From Cycas panzhihuaensis (taxonomy: Eukaryota > Cycadophyta), in assembly GCA_023213395.1 (NCBI GenBank), contig CM041465.1, positions 210,435,741-210,499,740 on the forward strand: 64,000 nt of DNA, read 5' to 3'. Positions 11,385-22,658 of the stretch are shown in pieces. Each line of letters starts with the position of its first letter. Positions within the stretch are counted from its first letter, which is position 1. A model generated the notes under the pieces. That model did no database searches and was not told where the DNA came from. It saw nothing but the letters and a program-made list of their open reading frames with translations. Made by a program: the position numbers and the translations under genes.

Positions 11385-11423
11385 CCTTGGTGACGACCTT
11401 CGCTCTCCGAAGGCGATCCAAGG
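11385..11423 (+). other. conserved two-stem leader hairpin (B1)
   Basis: An outer stem CCTTGG (11385-11390) pairs with CCAAGG (11418-11423). An inner stem CCTTCG (11397-11402) pairs with CGAAGG (11408-11413) over a CTCTC loop. It lies about 70 nt after the PBS and would be in the genomic RNA. Homologous pairings occur in B2, B3, B4, A and E. A packaging or dimerisation role is a guess. Confidence 0.6.
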
Positions 11424-11556
11424 CATGTTTTAGACCTACAATTGCAGATCAAGCTTCTTGGAACAATGCTGAGATCTGAATGTTTTTCAAACCTTATCTG
11501 GGGTGCAGCTCTCACTGTTTCCTCAAAACGACGACTTCTTTTTATCTTTTTTTTCA

Positions 11557-11559
11557 AAA

Positions 11560-11653
<94 letters not shown>

Positions 11654-11685
11654 TATATATATATATATCTATATATATATATATC
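11557..11685. repeat. poly-A / (AT)n microsatellite
   Basis: About 22 A residues lead into roughly 100 bp of alternating AT with a few interruptions (AGAT, ATCT). It lies in the leader of B1 and is absent from the other leaders, so it expanded after the families split. Reading frames through it give only Ile/Tyr runs. Confidence 0.95.
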
Positions 11686-13838
11686 AATCCTTTGTAACAC
11701 AAGGCAGATTTCATGAAGTTTTATGTGTTTTTTCTTGACTAAAAAGAAGATTTTAGTGATTGCACTCAGGCTGCACTGGTTTTTTTCACTATTTCTGGGT
11801 CAATTTTTACTAACAAAGTAAATTTCTTTGAACAAATTACTTGCTTCCTCTTGTTGCCCCCTGTCTAACCTTTGCTGGAGGCTCTGTGAATATAATCAGC
11901 CTCTAAAACCTACTAGGTGACTCCTCCCTACTGGGTGCTCTCCACAAACCCCAGAAAGAGGCTCCAAATCACTGAAAAGACTCATACAGTGTTGCAATCT
12001 CTGAGAGTGTGTCTCTCCTTCTTGCGGGTCCCACGGAGTGCAAACAGTGACCAAATGTTACCCCTCAAAGGTCTACGGCAGCTGTTCTAGCTCCTTGACT
12101 GTTCACGGTCTATGCGCCTCACTCTACCTTCACGCGCTTGGATCTCTCTGCACAGTGGATGAAATGCAATGAAATCTTAGAGATAGTTGGGTGCTGGTTG
12201 GGCGCCCCTGCTCCTGAAATTCCAGCTCAAATTGTGTAGTCCCTGAAGAGTTTCATCCATCTGCGTGATCACGGGAGCCGCCCGAGTCACGCCGTCGAAT
12301 TCGATTTTCAAAATTTTGAAAAATTTGCAAAGCGACTTTGCTCTTTAAATTTTACTTTATGTTTTTTAAAATATTCTACTAAATATTCCCTTTTTTATAA
12401 CCTTTCATATTCCAAGTTTTAACTTTAGTCACTTTTTTATCATTAGAAAGTTCAGTAATTTTTGGTTATTTTCTCAAATCTTCAACACAGTGACTTCACA
12501 ATGAGTCAATAGACATAATCAAGTTTCTTTTTAGTGATCTCCCTCATTAAAAAGTAATATTTTTTCCTCTTTTTTAAAGCCTTTTTAGTCATTTAAGACT
12601 TTTTGGCTTAATTCTTTTAGGGAAAAAACCAACTTTTTTTTGTTTTTTGGAGCTAAAAATCTTCATTGTACTTAGTGATCTCATCAAATCACTAATGCTA
12701 AATCATTCACTCATCTTTGGAGATTAAAATTACTTGATTAAAATCTTCAATCAAGGCTCCTTGCATGGTGTTCTTGTTGCTCAAAGTTGCAAAAAAATGT
12801 TAGATTTCAACCTTTGTTTTTTGGCACTTTTTGCCTTACTTAACACTTATCTCATGTTTGCAAGTGTTAAAAGACATTGAAAGAAGTGATTTTTAAGTGT
12901 TGTAACCTTGTTAAAGTGATCATTATCACTATTTCAACACTTTTCTTAAGGCACCTTGCATGGTGACTTACTTCCCTTAGTCTCAAAAAGGGCTCAAGGA
13001 GACTTGTTACTTAATAAAATCACTTATTTTGTTGATCATTGGGATTATTTCAAAGTCCCAACACTTGGAGCTTGGCATATTCAGTTTGCAAGTGATCTTC
13101 CTCTCTTTTCTTCAAGCATTAAAAGGAACCCACTTGCATTTTCAACACAAAGGCTTTGCTTATTTTCATTGAAGCACTTAGCACCTTCTTCAAGTGCTTA
13201 CATTTTTCATATTGTCCTCAAAGCACTCTTTTACTTGGATTTGATAGCACTACTTCACACCCTAAAGTGCTCTTGTAAAACACTCAAAGTGTTCATTATG
13301 ATGTACTTGGTTGCTTCTCTTTGAAGCTCTTTTTCATTGTAAACATTAATCAAACATCTACATCATCTAAGTAAAATCTACTCTAAAGTCCACTTTAATC
13401 TTCTAAAAGTGAATTTTAAAATCGAGTAGGAGAGACCCGAAAAAGGTTCAAACCTTGCCTTTGAAATAACCTTAAGCTTGGTGCATTCCCTAAGGGACCA
13501 ACCGAATGCGGTCGATTACGACAATTAAGGTTGCTTGAGGGAAAGGAGGTTCAAAAAGGGTGTTATTGGGCTGTGAATCCTAGGAAAAGCATGGTACGTC
13601 CATGCAGATCAACCCTACCTGCCTTGTCCTAGATTTAACTTGGCCAACTATTGGATCTCCGCTATAGATCAGGGTTGGACCAACTCTTTAGCCTAGTCCT
13701 CCACCCCTCATCATTCCATTCAGTTGTTGGATCTTCTAGTAAGATCAGAACTGTTGGTTTCATTAGAAGGTGGAACTTAAACAACAAAAGCTTTAAGTTT
13801 TCAAGTTATCTGCTAACTTCAAGCCTTACAACTTCAAC

Positions 13839-14810
13839 ATGGCTGCAATTAATATGCTAAATGCATGTAGCATCAGATTAACAGGACAAGACAACTATCA
13901 AGAATGGAAAAAGATCACTCAAAATCTCTTGATAATGAATGAATTTTGGGGTTATGTTTTTGGAAGGATACCTCGACCTGTACCTGTTGTAAATGATGGT
14001 GTAATTGTTCATCCTGATGCTGCTTGGGAAGCCAAAGATGAAATTGCTTTGGCATTCTTACATATGATTATTGATGTTCATGTTGATTAGAATATTGTGT
14101 GTGCAAAGACTTCGAAAGAAGCATGGGACATTTTGTCATCCTTGTATGAAAGGCAAGATGAAGCTCACATTTTGATGGTCAAAGCGAACTTGTATTCTGT
14201 AAAATTTGTCAAGCCTATGCTGGCTTTTCTTTCCTCCATCAAGGAGGTATATAATGAACTGAATACATTGGGTAGTCTTGCTTCTAGAGATGAACTTATA
14301 ACTACAATTGTCAAAGCATTGCCTAAGGACTACAATGATTTTATTTCTTCCACTACTCGAGATGGTTCACTCAAAAGAATGTCTTTCAATGAACTTGAAA
14401 GCTTGTTGCTTCAAGAGGAGAAGATTTACATCAAGGACGATGATGACAAACCATCCACTTCATGGGCATTCATGACCAAATCTAAGGCCAAGAAAAATCC
14501 CAAACCTGCACTTTCAAAGCAGTTTGGAAACATGAACATTGGTTCCTCAAAGACCAATATTGTCTGTCATTATTATGGCAAAGTTGGCCACATAGCCCCT
14601 GATTATAGGAAGAAACAAGCAGATCTTCAACACACACGACAGCAGTAGCAACATCCATGTCAGCAACATCAGAGACAACAATAGCCACGTCAGCAATTCC
14701 AGCAGTAGCGGTTTCAACAACAACAGTAACAGTAACTCCTTCGATCAAATCGACGTGTCTATCGAGGAGGTCAAAGAGGAAGGGGGGGTTTAGAGGTGGC
14801 AATCAACGCC
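13839..14810 (+). pseudogene. B1 gag
   Basis: Start ATG at 13839 (MAAINMLNACSIRLTGQDNY), followed by QEWKKITQNLLIMNEFWGYV typical of UBN2 gag. A TAG at 14088 replaces the CAG found in B4 (DQN). Reading resumes at 14097 and runs to 14648 through KPMLAFLSSIKEVYNEL, SLLLQEE and the zinc knuckle, where two Cys have become Tyr (CHYYGKVGHIAPDY). A Gln-rich tract with stops follows. Capsid and nucleocapsid remnant. Confidence 0.9.
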
Positions 14811-15559
14811 ACTTCAATCAGTTTGCAGATGAGAACAAATTATTTTGTGCTTATCATACATCCAAGGTTGATCAAACTTGGATCATTGACTCTGGAGCTA
14901 CTCAACGCATGACTAGGAATGAAGAACTCCTTTGCGACATTAAGGAAGGAAAAGGTCAATCAGTGACCTTTAGCAACAATGAATCAGTCAAGATCTCTGG
15001 CATAGGCACAATTGCTCCATTCCATTCTCCTTCCAATCCTTACTTCACGTTTCCCAATGGCAATACCTATTTCATACCTTCCATGGAGAAGAGTTTGCTA
15101 TCTATTAGCAAATTGGACAAGCAATAGATGAGCATTTTGTTCAAGAATGGCAAATATGTAATAAGTGACAAAAATGACCAGGTAGTGGCTATTGGATATG
15201 AGGACCATGGCCTCTACAAATTGGATGCTAATAACATAATACTTGATTCTACTTACTCTGGTTCCATTTTCATCTTTGTCCAAGATGCAACTTTGGCATC
15301 AACATCTAGGCCACTTGAGCTTAGACAATCTCAAGCAGATGGTGAACAAAAATATGGTGCATGGGCTTCCAAAGATGTATGGCTCAAAATGTCTTTGTGA
15401 AGCATGCATAATTGGGACACAACATCACTTGCCTTTCTCTAAAGGCAAAGCTTGGTGTGCATCATATCCTTTGCAGTTGATACACTCGGATTTGTGTGGA
15501 CCTATGTCCACCGCATCCTTTGGAGAAGCTTTGTACTACATCTTCTCCATTGACGATTT
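14811..15559 (+). pseudogene. B1 protease and integrase N-terminal half
   Basis: The protease active site TWIIDSGATQ (near 14880) is intact. A single TAG at 15127 (CAG in relatives) follows SISKLDK. Further on the frame shifts: the pre-integrase finger LWHQHLGHLSLDNLKQM...CLCEACIIG is read in another frame (15285-15420). The integrase core begins near 15480 (IHSDLCGPM, FSIDDF) and is cut at 15559 inside the first catalytic Asp region by B2. It resumes at 23231. Confidence 0.9.
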
Positions 15560-16103
15560 TGTGAAAAGAGGTTAGATGGCCTCAACAGTCCCAAGATCTA
15601 GAAATTAGGATCACTCTAGTTCTAGTTGCACAAATACAAACAAGTATAATAATCTCAAGGAAAATAGAGAGCAAAGAGACAAAGCACAAATGAAGGAGCA
15701 AGAGAAAATGATACCCAATATGTGGAGTTGGAATTGGTCCAACCTCCAAAGAATGAACAGTTTGATTAGCAAACTGATAGCATAACAATACAGCTCCAAC
15801 TCTCTTATGAGACAATCAGGAGAGGTCTTATTATATAGAGTGAAATGAGAGACCTAAGGCCTTGGATGTTTGACAAGTGTCAAACATCCAAGATAATGCC
15901 TTGCATGTGTCCTTTTGGGCTCTCATGTGAGCAAAAATGCATGAGGGTCCATTTGACCCTTTAGTGACAACGTTGTGTCACTAGAAAGAATGTAGGTGTG
16001 CACTTTATCACTTAAGTGATAAGTCACCCCTAAAGTACAAAAGTACACATATTACATAAAAATTAAAGTACATAATCTTAACATGTAAACATAAGGTTTA
16101 ACA
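15560..16103 (-). repeat. 3' LTR of B2
   Basis: Follows the PPT. It carries the haplotype GCTATCAGT in U5, unlike the 5' LTR, which has CTTTGTCGGT at the same place. It has the 18-bp TTATCACTTAAGTGATAA palindrome near 16006-16023. Confidence 0.93.
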
Positions 16104-16512
16104 CCCCCCCTACTATTTACAATGTTAAGTCGGACACCAAGACCATCTCTGAATTTTACAAACTTCTCTCTACCAAGAGGTTTGGTAAAGATGTCTGTTA
16201 TTTGCTCCTCTGTAGGTCTGTACTGGAGGTTGATCTCACCATTCTGCACATGCTCTCTGATGAAGTGATGGTGAACCTCGATGTGTTTTGTCCACGCATG
16301 AAACACTAGATTCTTAGCTAACTTGAGCACACTTTGATTGTCGCAATGTATCCTGGTGGGGTAACCTTGCTCAAGTCCAAGTTCCCCAAGAATCCGTCGT
16401 AGCCAGATAGAGTCACAAGCTGCACTGACTGCAGCTTTGTACTCTGCTTTGATGGAGGACAAGGTAACATTGGGTTGCTTCTTGCAACTCCACGAAACAA
16501 CTGTTGAACCAA
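16052..16512 (-). pseudogene. B2 RNase H and pol C-terminus
   Basis: On the - strand, SSIKAEYKAAVSAACDSIWL continues into the HCDNQSVLKLAKNLVFHA and HIEVHHHFIREHVQNGEI blocks, then TDIFTKPLGREKFVKFRDGL, the usual C-terminus of Copia pol. A frame change near 16460 separates it from upstream RNase H sequence. The coding end runs into the 3' LTR start. Confidence 0.9.
16104..16112 (-). other. polypurine tract of B2
   Basis: The - strand reads TAGGGGGGG directly before the 3' LTR. B1 and B4 have the same tract (AGTAAGGGGGGG). Confidence 0.85.
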
Positions 16513-17714
16513 GGGAAAAACAGTATCCCGAGGTTGATCTTATGCTATCTTGGCAACACCGCCTAATCGAATCGAGAACCCTTCAGTGAAGTTCTCATTA
16601 TGTTCATACTCAAGGCCATGCTGCAATGTGCCTTTGATGTACTTAAGTATGCGTTTTTGCATTCCAAAGGTATTTGATTGGGCTGAGACATGTAACGTGA
16701 GCAAATCCCAACAACAAATGAAATATCCGGTCCAGTGTTGGTGAGATAAATGAGACTCCCAATCAACTGCCGGTAAAGTGTGGGATCTGCTGGTGCAGCT
16801 TCCTCATTGAGAGTAAGCTTAGATCCATTCTCCATAGGTGTAGGCACTGTTTTGTAATCGTGCATCCTGAACTGCTGCAAAATGTCCCAAGAATATTTCG
16901 CTTGGGAGATGAAGATATAGCCTGGCTGTTGCCATATCTCAAAGCCTAAAAAATAATGGAGAAGTCCAAGATCTGTTATCTTGAAACTTCTCTTCAAATC
17001 ATCTTGGAGAATGTGAATCATGTTAGTGTCACTACCAGTGATCACTAAGTCATCTACATACAAGGCAACAAAAATTACATGGTTCGTTTCATTTTTAATA
17101 TACGATTAGGATCCAAGTAGATCGATGAAACCCATGTCTCAAGAAGTAGTCATCGATCTTCGAGTACCATGCCCTTGGAGCTTACTTCAAGCCATATAAC
17201 GCCTTTTTTAGGCGATATACAAAATGCTCCTTGCCTTGTACTTTGTATCCAGGAGGTTGCTCCAAACACACCTCCTCCTGAAGATCGCCATTAAGAAAGG
17301 CGCTCTTCACGTCCATCTGATAAACAGGCCATTTGCATTCAGCAACTAAGGCCAAAATGAGTCTGATAGTGTTCATATTCGCCACTGGCGCAAAAGTTTC
17401 TTCATAGTCTATGCCTTCTTTTTGTTTAAATCCTTTTGCCACAAGGCGAGCCTTCTACCTTTTAAGTGAACCATCAGAATGGAATTTAGTGTTGTAGACC
17501 CATTTGCAACTGATTGCCTGTTTGTGTTTAGGCAATTCAACCAAATTCCAAGTTCCATTCTTTTCAATAGAATGGATTTCTTCATCCATGGCAGCCTTCC
17601 AATTTTCATTTTTAGAAGCCTTCTCAAAAGTGGAAGGCTCATCAACACAAAGCACTTCAGCCATAAGTGCATAATTGGTTTGCTGTCGATATTTAGATGG
17701 ACGTTTTCCTTCAA
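16513..17714 (-). pseudogene. B2 reverse transcriptase
   Basis: From about 17714: ENWKAAMDEEIHSIEKNGTW, then SCKWVYNTKF, then [20 protein letters not shown] and [16 protein letters not shown] (17442-17342). [15 protein letters not shown] and LYGLK follow. YVDD is intact at 17063-17050 (MYVDDLVITGSD), then KITDLGLLHYFLGFEIW. There is a break between 17182 and 17063 (stop in the KQAPRAWY/YFLRHGFH region) and frame changes at both ends. Confidence 0.9.
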
Positions 17715-17938
17715 TGATGTGACCGTCCTGAACTGTTTGTGTGTACCATTTGGGTAACTTTTGAATTGAAGTTACTTGAACCTCAAGATCTTCTGGTGTA
17801 AGTGGTTGGTCAACAGAAGATGTGCTTGGATCAAGTGGAGCAAATTCAGTTGAAGTAGACGGTCCAGCTAGTGCAGATGATGAACATGGTGTAGAAGATT
17901 GAGAGGGAAGGAAGGCCTCAACAATCTTCTTGCCTTTG

Positions 17939-19260
17939 TCAATGGGAGGTTGCATGGATGTCGCTTTGCACCTCCTTGTGATCTTCTTCAGCAAAGATAA
18001 CATCTCTTGAGAGATGCATTTTCTTCCCTATAGGATCATACAACTTGTAGGCTTTGTTGTGAATGGCATATCCCACAAAGATGCATTTCAGACTATGCTT
18101 GTCTAATTTCTTCCTTTGCTGATCGGGAATGTGCATGTAAGTAGTGCACCCAAAAGTCCTCAAATGGCTGACAGTAGGCTTTTTGCCAGACCATGCCTCC
18201 TCGGTTGTCATGTTGGTGACTGCTGTAGTAGGATTGCGATTGGCCACATAGGCAGCTGTGTGAAATGCTTCCGTCCAGTAAGTTCGAGTGAGTCTTTATG
18301 CATGCATCATAGCTTTGGCTTTATTGGCCAAAGTTCTGTTCATCCATTCGGAGACTCCATTTTGTTGAGGAGTGTGAGGTATCCTTAGTTGTCTCCGAAT
18401 GTCGTTATCCTTGCAGTATTGGGTGAATTCATTTGATGTAAATTCACCTCCATTATCTGTCCTGAATGTTTTGATTGAATGGCCAGACTCATTTTCCACT
18501 TCAAGCTTGAATTCTTTGAACTTGGAAAATGCTTCAGATTTGTGTTTAATGAAATAGACCCAAACTTTGTGAGAAAAATCATCAATGAAGGAGATGTAAT
18601 ACAAAGCTCCTCCAAAAGATGATGTGGACATAGGTCCACACAAATCCGAGTGTACTAGCTGCAGAGGATGTGATGCACGCCACGCTTTGCCTTTAGGGAA
18701 AGGCAAGCGATGTTGAGTTCCCATAATGCACGCTTCGCAAAGACATTTCGTTCCATAAACCTTAGGAAGCCCATGTACCATGTTCTTGTTGATCATCTGC
18801 CTCAATTTGTCTAAGCTCAAGTGGCCTAGACATTGATGCCAAAGTTGCATCTTGGACAAGTAAGGAGTGACAATGGAACCAGAGTAAGTAGAATCAAGTG
18901 TTATATTATTTGCATCCAACTTGTAGAGGCCTTGATCCTCATAGCCAACAGCTACTACTTGGTCTTCTTTGTCACTGATTATACATTTCCCGTTTTGGAT
19001 CAATACACTCATCTGTTGCTTGTCCAACTTGCTAACAGATAGTAGATTTTTGTCCATTGAAGGTATTAAATAGGCATTTCCATCGGGAAATGAGGAGGAA
19101 GGATTTGATGTAGAAGAAAATGGAGTTATTGTGCCTACTCCTGAAATTTTGACAGATTGATTATTCCCAAAGGTCACTGATTGACCTTTGCCTTCCTTGA
19201 TGTTGGTGAGGATCTCTTCACTTCTAGTCATGTGTTGTGAAGCTCCAGAATCAATAATCC
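17939..19260 (-). pseudogene. B2 protease and integrase (longest open stretch)
   Basis: The - strand is open for 311 codons from 19231 to 18296. Upstream, the protease site IIDSGASQHMTR lies just before 19230. Within it: SVSKLDKQQMSVL, the finger LWHQCLGHLSLDKL...CLCEACIMG, and the integrase core with FIDDFSHK, RTDNGGEF and QNGVSEWMNR, so all three D, D, E positions are present. A stop near 18296 (TATGCATGC, where relatives read KGLTRAY) leads to 18247-17939 (ANRNPTTAVTN, FGCTTYMHIPD, SRDVIFAEED). The PR/IN unit is the best preserved in the window, but its flanks are broken. Confidence 0.92.
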
Positions 19261-20299
19261 AAGTTTTATCAACCTTGGATGTCTGATATGTACAAAATAG
19301 TTTGTCTTCATCTGCAAATTGATTAAAGTGGCGTTGATTGCCACCTCTGAAACCCCCCCTTCCTCTTTGACCTCCTCGATAGGCACCTCGATTTGGTCAA
19401 GGGGTTCTTCTTCTTCTTGTTGCCTTCTTTGAAACCGTCTTGAAATGCCTTGGCGTGGTATTCTTGTCGCTGATTTGGATGACGTGGTTGTCTTTGGCGT
19501 AGATCTACTTGCTTTTTCCGACAATCAGGTGCTATATGGCCAGGTTTGCCACAATAATGACATACAACATTGGTCCTTGAAGACCCAATGTTCATGTTCC
19601 CAAACTACTTTGAAAGTGTAGGTTTGGGTTGCTGTTTGGCCTTTGAATTCGCCGTGAATGCACCTGATGTAGATGGTTCCTCCTCATTATCCTTAGTGTA
19701 GATTTGTTCTTCTTGAAGTAGCAGACTTTCAAATTCATTGAATGTCATAGTTTTGAGAGAACCATCTCTTGTAGTAGATGAAATGAAGCCATTGTAGTCC
19801 TTGGGTAAGGCTTTGGTGATGGAAGTGATCAATTCATCCCTTGTAGCTGGAGTACCAAGTGTATTCAGTTCATTACATACCTCCTTGATGGAGGAAAGGA
19901 AAGCCGACATGGGCTTGACAAACTTAATGTATACAATTTTGCCTTAACCATTAAAATGCAAGCTTGATCTCGCCTTTCATACAATGAGGACAAAGTGTCC
20001 TAAGCTTCCTTAGAAGTTTTAGCACAAGCAATATTCTGATCTACATGCACATCAACAATCATGTGAAGGAATGCCAAAGCGATTTCATCTTTGGCTTCCC
20101 AAGTAGCAAGTAAAGCATCATCAGGTTCCACAGTAACATCGCCATTGATAACAGGTGCTGGTCGAGGTAATCTCCCAGAAACATAACTCTAAAATTCGTT
20201 CATGATTAGCAAGTTCTGAGTGAGTCTCTTCCATTCTTGATAATTATCTTGTCCTGTTAATCGAATGGTGCATGCATTTAGCATGTTTATGGCAGCCAT
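19261..20299 (-). pseudogene. B2 gag
   Basis: The ATG at 20299 (- strand) begins MAAINMLNACTIRLTGQDNY. An internal stop at about 20190 (TGG to TAG in the FWSYV region) and frame breaks split it. Readable parts: 19910-19605 (MSAFLSSIKEVCNELNTLG, LESLLLQEEQIYTKD) and 19595-19500 with an intact zinc knuckle CHYCGKPGHIAPDC. A Gln/Arg-rich tract links it to protease. Confidence 0.9.
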
Positions 20300-20623
20300 G
20301 TTTCAGTTTATAAAAGCTTGAAGCTAGCAGATAACCTGGAAACTCAAAGCTTTCATCGCTTAAGTTCCACCTTCTAACGAAACCAATGGTCCTAATTTTA
20401 CTAGAAGATCCAACAACTGAATGGAATGATGAGGGGTGGAGGACTAGGCTATGGAGTTGGTCCAACTCTGATCTATAGAAAAGATCCAATAGTTGGCCAA
20501 GTTAAATCTAGGACAAGGCAGGTAGGGTTGATCTGCATGGACGTACCATGCTTTCCACAGGATTCACACCAATAACACCCTTTTCGAACCTCTTTTCCCT
20601 CAAGCAACCTTAATTGTCGTTGC

Positions 20624-20639
20624 ACCGACTGCAGTCGGT
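20624..20639. other. 16-bp palindrome before gag (B2)
   Basis: ACCGACTG/CAGTCGGT is a perfect palindrome. The same leader position in B3 holds a different perfect palindrome (34095-34112). It lies between the AACCTTAA and TTAAGGTT arms that are kept in the B leaders. A dimerisation-type loop is a possible reading. Confidence 0.55.
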
Positions 20640-21392
20640 TGGTCCCCTAGGGAATGCACCAAGCTTAAGGTTAATTTAGAGGCAAGGTTTGAACCTTTTT
20701 CGGGCCTCTTCAACAGATTTTAAGTCACTTTTTAGCAAATTTTAAGTAAACTTAGATTTCTTTTTGCTTGGAAAATGTACTTATGAAAATGCTTTAATTA
20801 TCTTTACAATGAAAAGTGGCTTCAAGAGGAAGCAATGTAAGTACATCAATATGAATACTAGTAGTGTTTTTACAATGAGCACTTTAATGAAAAATGTAGT
20901 GCTTTGTTGATCCAAGTAAGAAACCAAATGCTTGATTACAGTAAGTTTTGCAAAGTACTTTTTGAAAAAAAGGCTTAAATCTTGAAAAGAAGTAATGCAA
21001 AACTTGTGATGAAGATACAAGTGGGTTCTTTTGAAGGTAAGAGAACCACTTGCATGAAAATGGACATCAAGCACCAAGTGTTGGGACTTTAAATTAGTCC
21101 CAACGATCAAAAGAAGAAGTGATTTTTATTAAGTACAAAGTGTTTTGAACCCTCTTTGAGACTAAGGGTTATTAGGTCACCATGCAAGGTGCCTTAAAAG
21201 TGTTTAAAAATTAGTGATAAATATCACTTTTTTGATATGAAAAACACTTGAAATCACTTCTCTTAAAGTAAATTAACACTTGTTCGAAAACCTTGAAAAT
21301 GCCATAGAAGAGCTCTATATTCAGCTGTTGTATGCTTGCTTTATCTTATTCAGCAAGCGTTTACCATGTAGCATTTAGCTTCAGAAAACAAC

Positions 21393-21874
21393 ACTTTAAG
21401 TATGAAAACAACTCTTTAAGTATGAAAAATAGCTCTCATAAATCATGGAAAATAGCTCTTTAAGTATGAAAACACAGTTGTTTAAGTATGAAAACAGCTC
21501 TTTAAGTATGAAAACATAGCTATTTAAGTATGAAAACAGCTCTTTAAGTATGAAAACACAGTTGTTTAAGTATGAAAACAGCTCTTTAAGTATGAAAATT
21601 GCTCTTTAAGTATGAAAACAGCTCTCATAAAGTATGAAAACAGCTCTTTAAGTATGAAAACAACTCTTTAAGTATGAAAAACAACACTCATAAAGTATGA
21701 AAACAACTCTTTAAGTATGAAAACAGCTCTTTAAGTATGAAAAACAACACTTATAAAGTATGAAAACAGCTCTTTAAGTATGAAAAACAACTCTCATAAA
21801 GTATGAAAATAACTCTTTAAGTATGAAAACAGCTCTTTAAGTAAGGAAAAACAACACTCATAAAGTATGAAAAC
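21393..21874. repeat. 20-23-bp tandem array in B2 leader
   Basis: About 23 units of TTTAAGTATGAAAACAGCTC with small variants (CATAAAGTATGAAAACAACT, CATGGAAAATAGCTC). B3 has the same repeat on its + strand in only nine units (32949-33130); B1 and B4 lack it. It is a minisatellite born in the B2/B3 leader. Confidence 0.93.
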
Positions 21875-21889
21875 TGCGGCAGATAAAGG

Positions 21890-22075
21890 ATCTGTGCACT
21901 GCAAGAGCTGCCGTATGGTTGATTTTAGGTGCACTGGATCAGACAGGCAACGGATCGTGCATCGCAAGAGCCAGATGGTCGATTTTAGGTGACTCATTGT
22001 GCATGGACTGCGGGACACCGATCACTGTGCACTGCAAGAGCTGTCGTATGGCTGATTTTAGGTGCAGCTGGACTG
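21890..22075. repeat. three-unit ~60-bp direct repeat
   Basis: Units start near 21894, 21955 and 22024 and share GTGCACTGCAAGAGCTG followed by ATGGTTGATTTTAGGTG. They abut the 20-bp array. B3 has no matching triplet, so this is an expansion private to B2 or lost in B3. Confidence 0.75.
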
Positions 22076-22658
22076 TGCAGGACAGCGGACTGTTGTGCAG
22101 CCCTGAGAGTGACGTACGGTCACTTGAATAGCTTTGTGGGACCCACGCAGGGTCTGCTACACCTCCAGAAGTCTGCAGTAAAGATTAGATAGAGAGCAGC
22201 TAGTAGGAACAAGAAGAAATGACCAATTTTTATCAAGAAAATTGCTCTGCAAGTTGAAAAAATGGCCCAGAATAGTGAGGAATCTTTGTAAATAAAGTGA
22301 AGTCTGAATGGAGTGATTAAAAAACTGATTTTCAGTAAAAAAAAACACATATAACTCCTGAGATCTGCTTGAGTTTACAAAAAATTAATTTTTTCTAAAG
22401 AAAAAATTAAGGAAATCACTGTTTTTGGAAAAATAGTGAGTGTTGCACTTTAGATAAAAGTCTGAAAAAAAGAATTCAGATCTGAAATGTACTTGCTCCA
22501 GCCTGCAAATGTAGCTCCAAAGGCTTGAACCTGCAAAAAAAATCTTCAAAACAAACCTTGGATCGCCTTGGTCACGAAGGTCGTCACCAAGGGTTTGTAG
22601 CTTTCTTCAAATCTCCTTAGCGGTACCAAACTGAGCAGGAGGGAGCTAGTCTCCTCTT

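Larger units (their letters stand above)
11315..13838 (+). other. long leader of B1 (no gene)
   Basis: About 2.5 kb of non-coding leader precedes gag. It contains the two-stem hairpin at 11385-11423, an A/AT microsatellite, a GC-rich block near 12270-12300 (also in B4 at about 52880-52915), T-rich tracts, and at about 13480-13530 the AACCTTAA...TTAAGGTT region shared with other B leaders. Open frames here are short and have no family resemblance. Confidence 0.8.
20300..22658 (-). other. long leader of B2 (no gene)
   Basis: About 2.4 kb. In element order: hairpin 22592-22556, T-rich stretch, a three-unit 60-65-bp repeat (about 22070-21898), the 20-bp tandem array (21874-21393), Thr/Leu-rich non-coding sequence, the palindrome 20639-20624 and gag-proximal sequence. 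Open frames here resemble nothing. Confidence 0.85.

Noticed and set aside
11442-11738. Overlapping open frames through the AT microsatellite
   Set aside because: They encode only Ile/Tyr or Lys runs from (AT)n and poly-A; low-complexity artefact inside the B1 leader.
12956-13324. 122-codon + frame in the B1 leader
   Set aside because: B4 has the homologous sequence (53560-53775) with different frames and stops, so it is not conserved as protein.
14482-14802. Antisense 106-codon frame over B1 gag
   Set aside because: Shadow of the real gag on the opposite strand; it consists of Val/Ala runs complementary to the Gln-rich tract.
21919-22350. Short open frames in the B2 leader, Cys- and Leu-rich
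   Set aside because: They cross the 60-bp triplet repeat and have no homologous frame in B3; no family resemblance.
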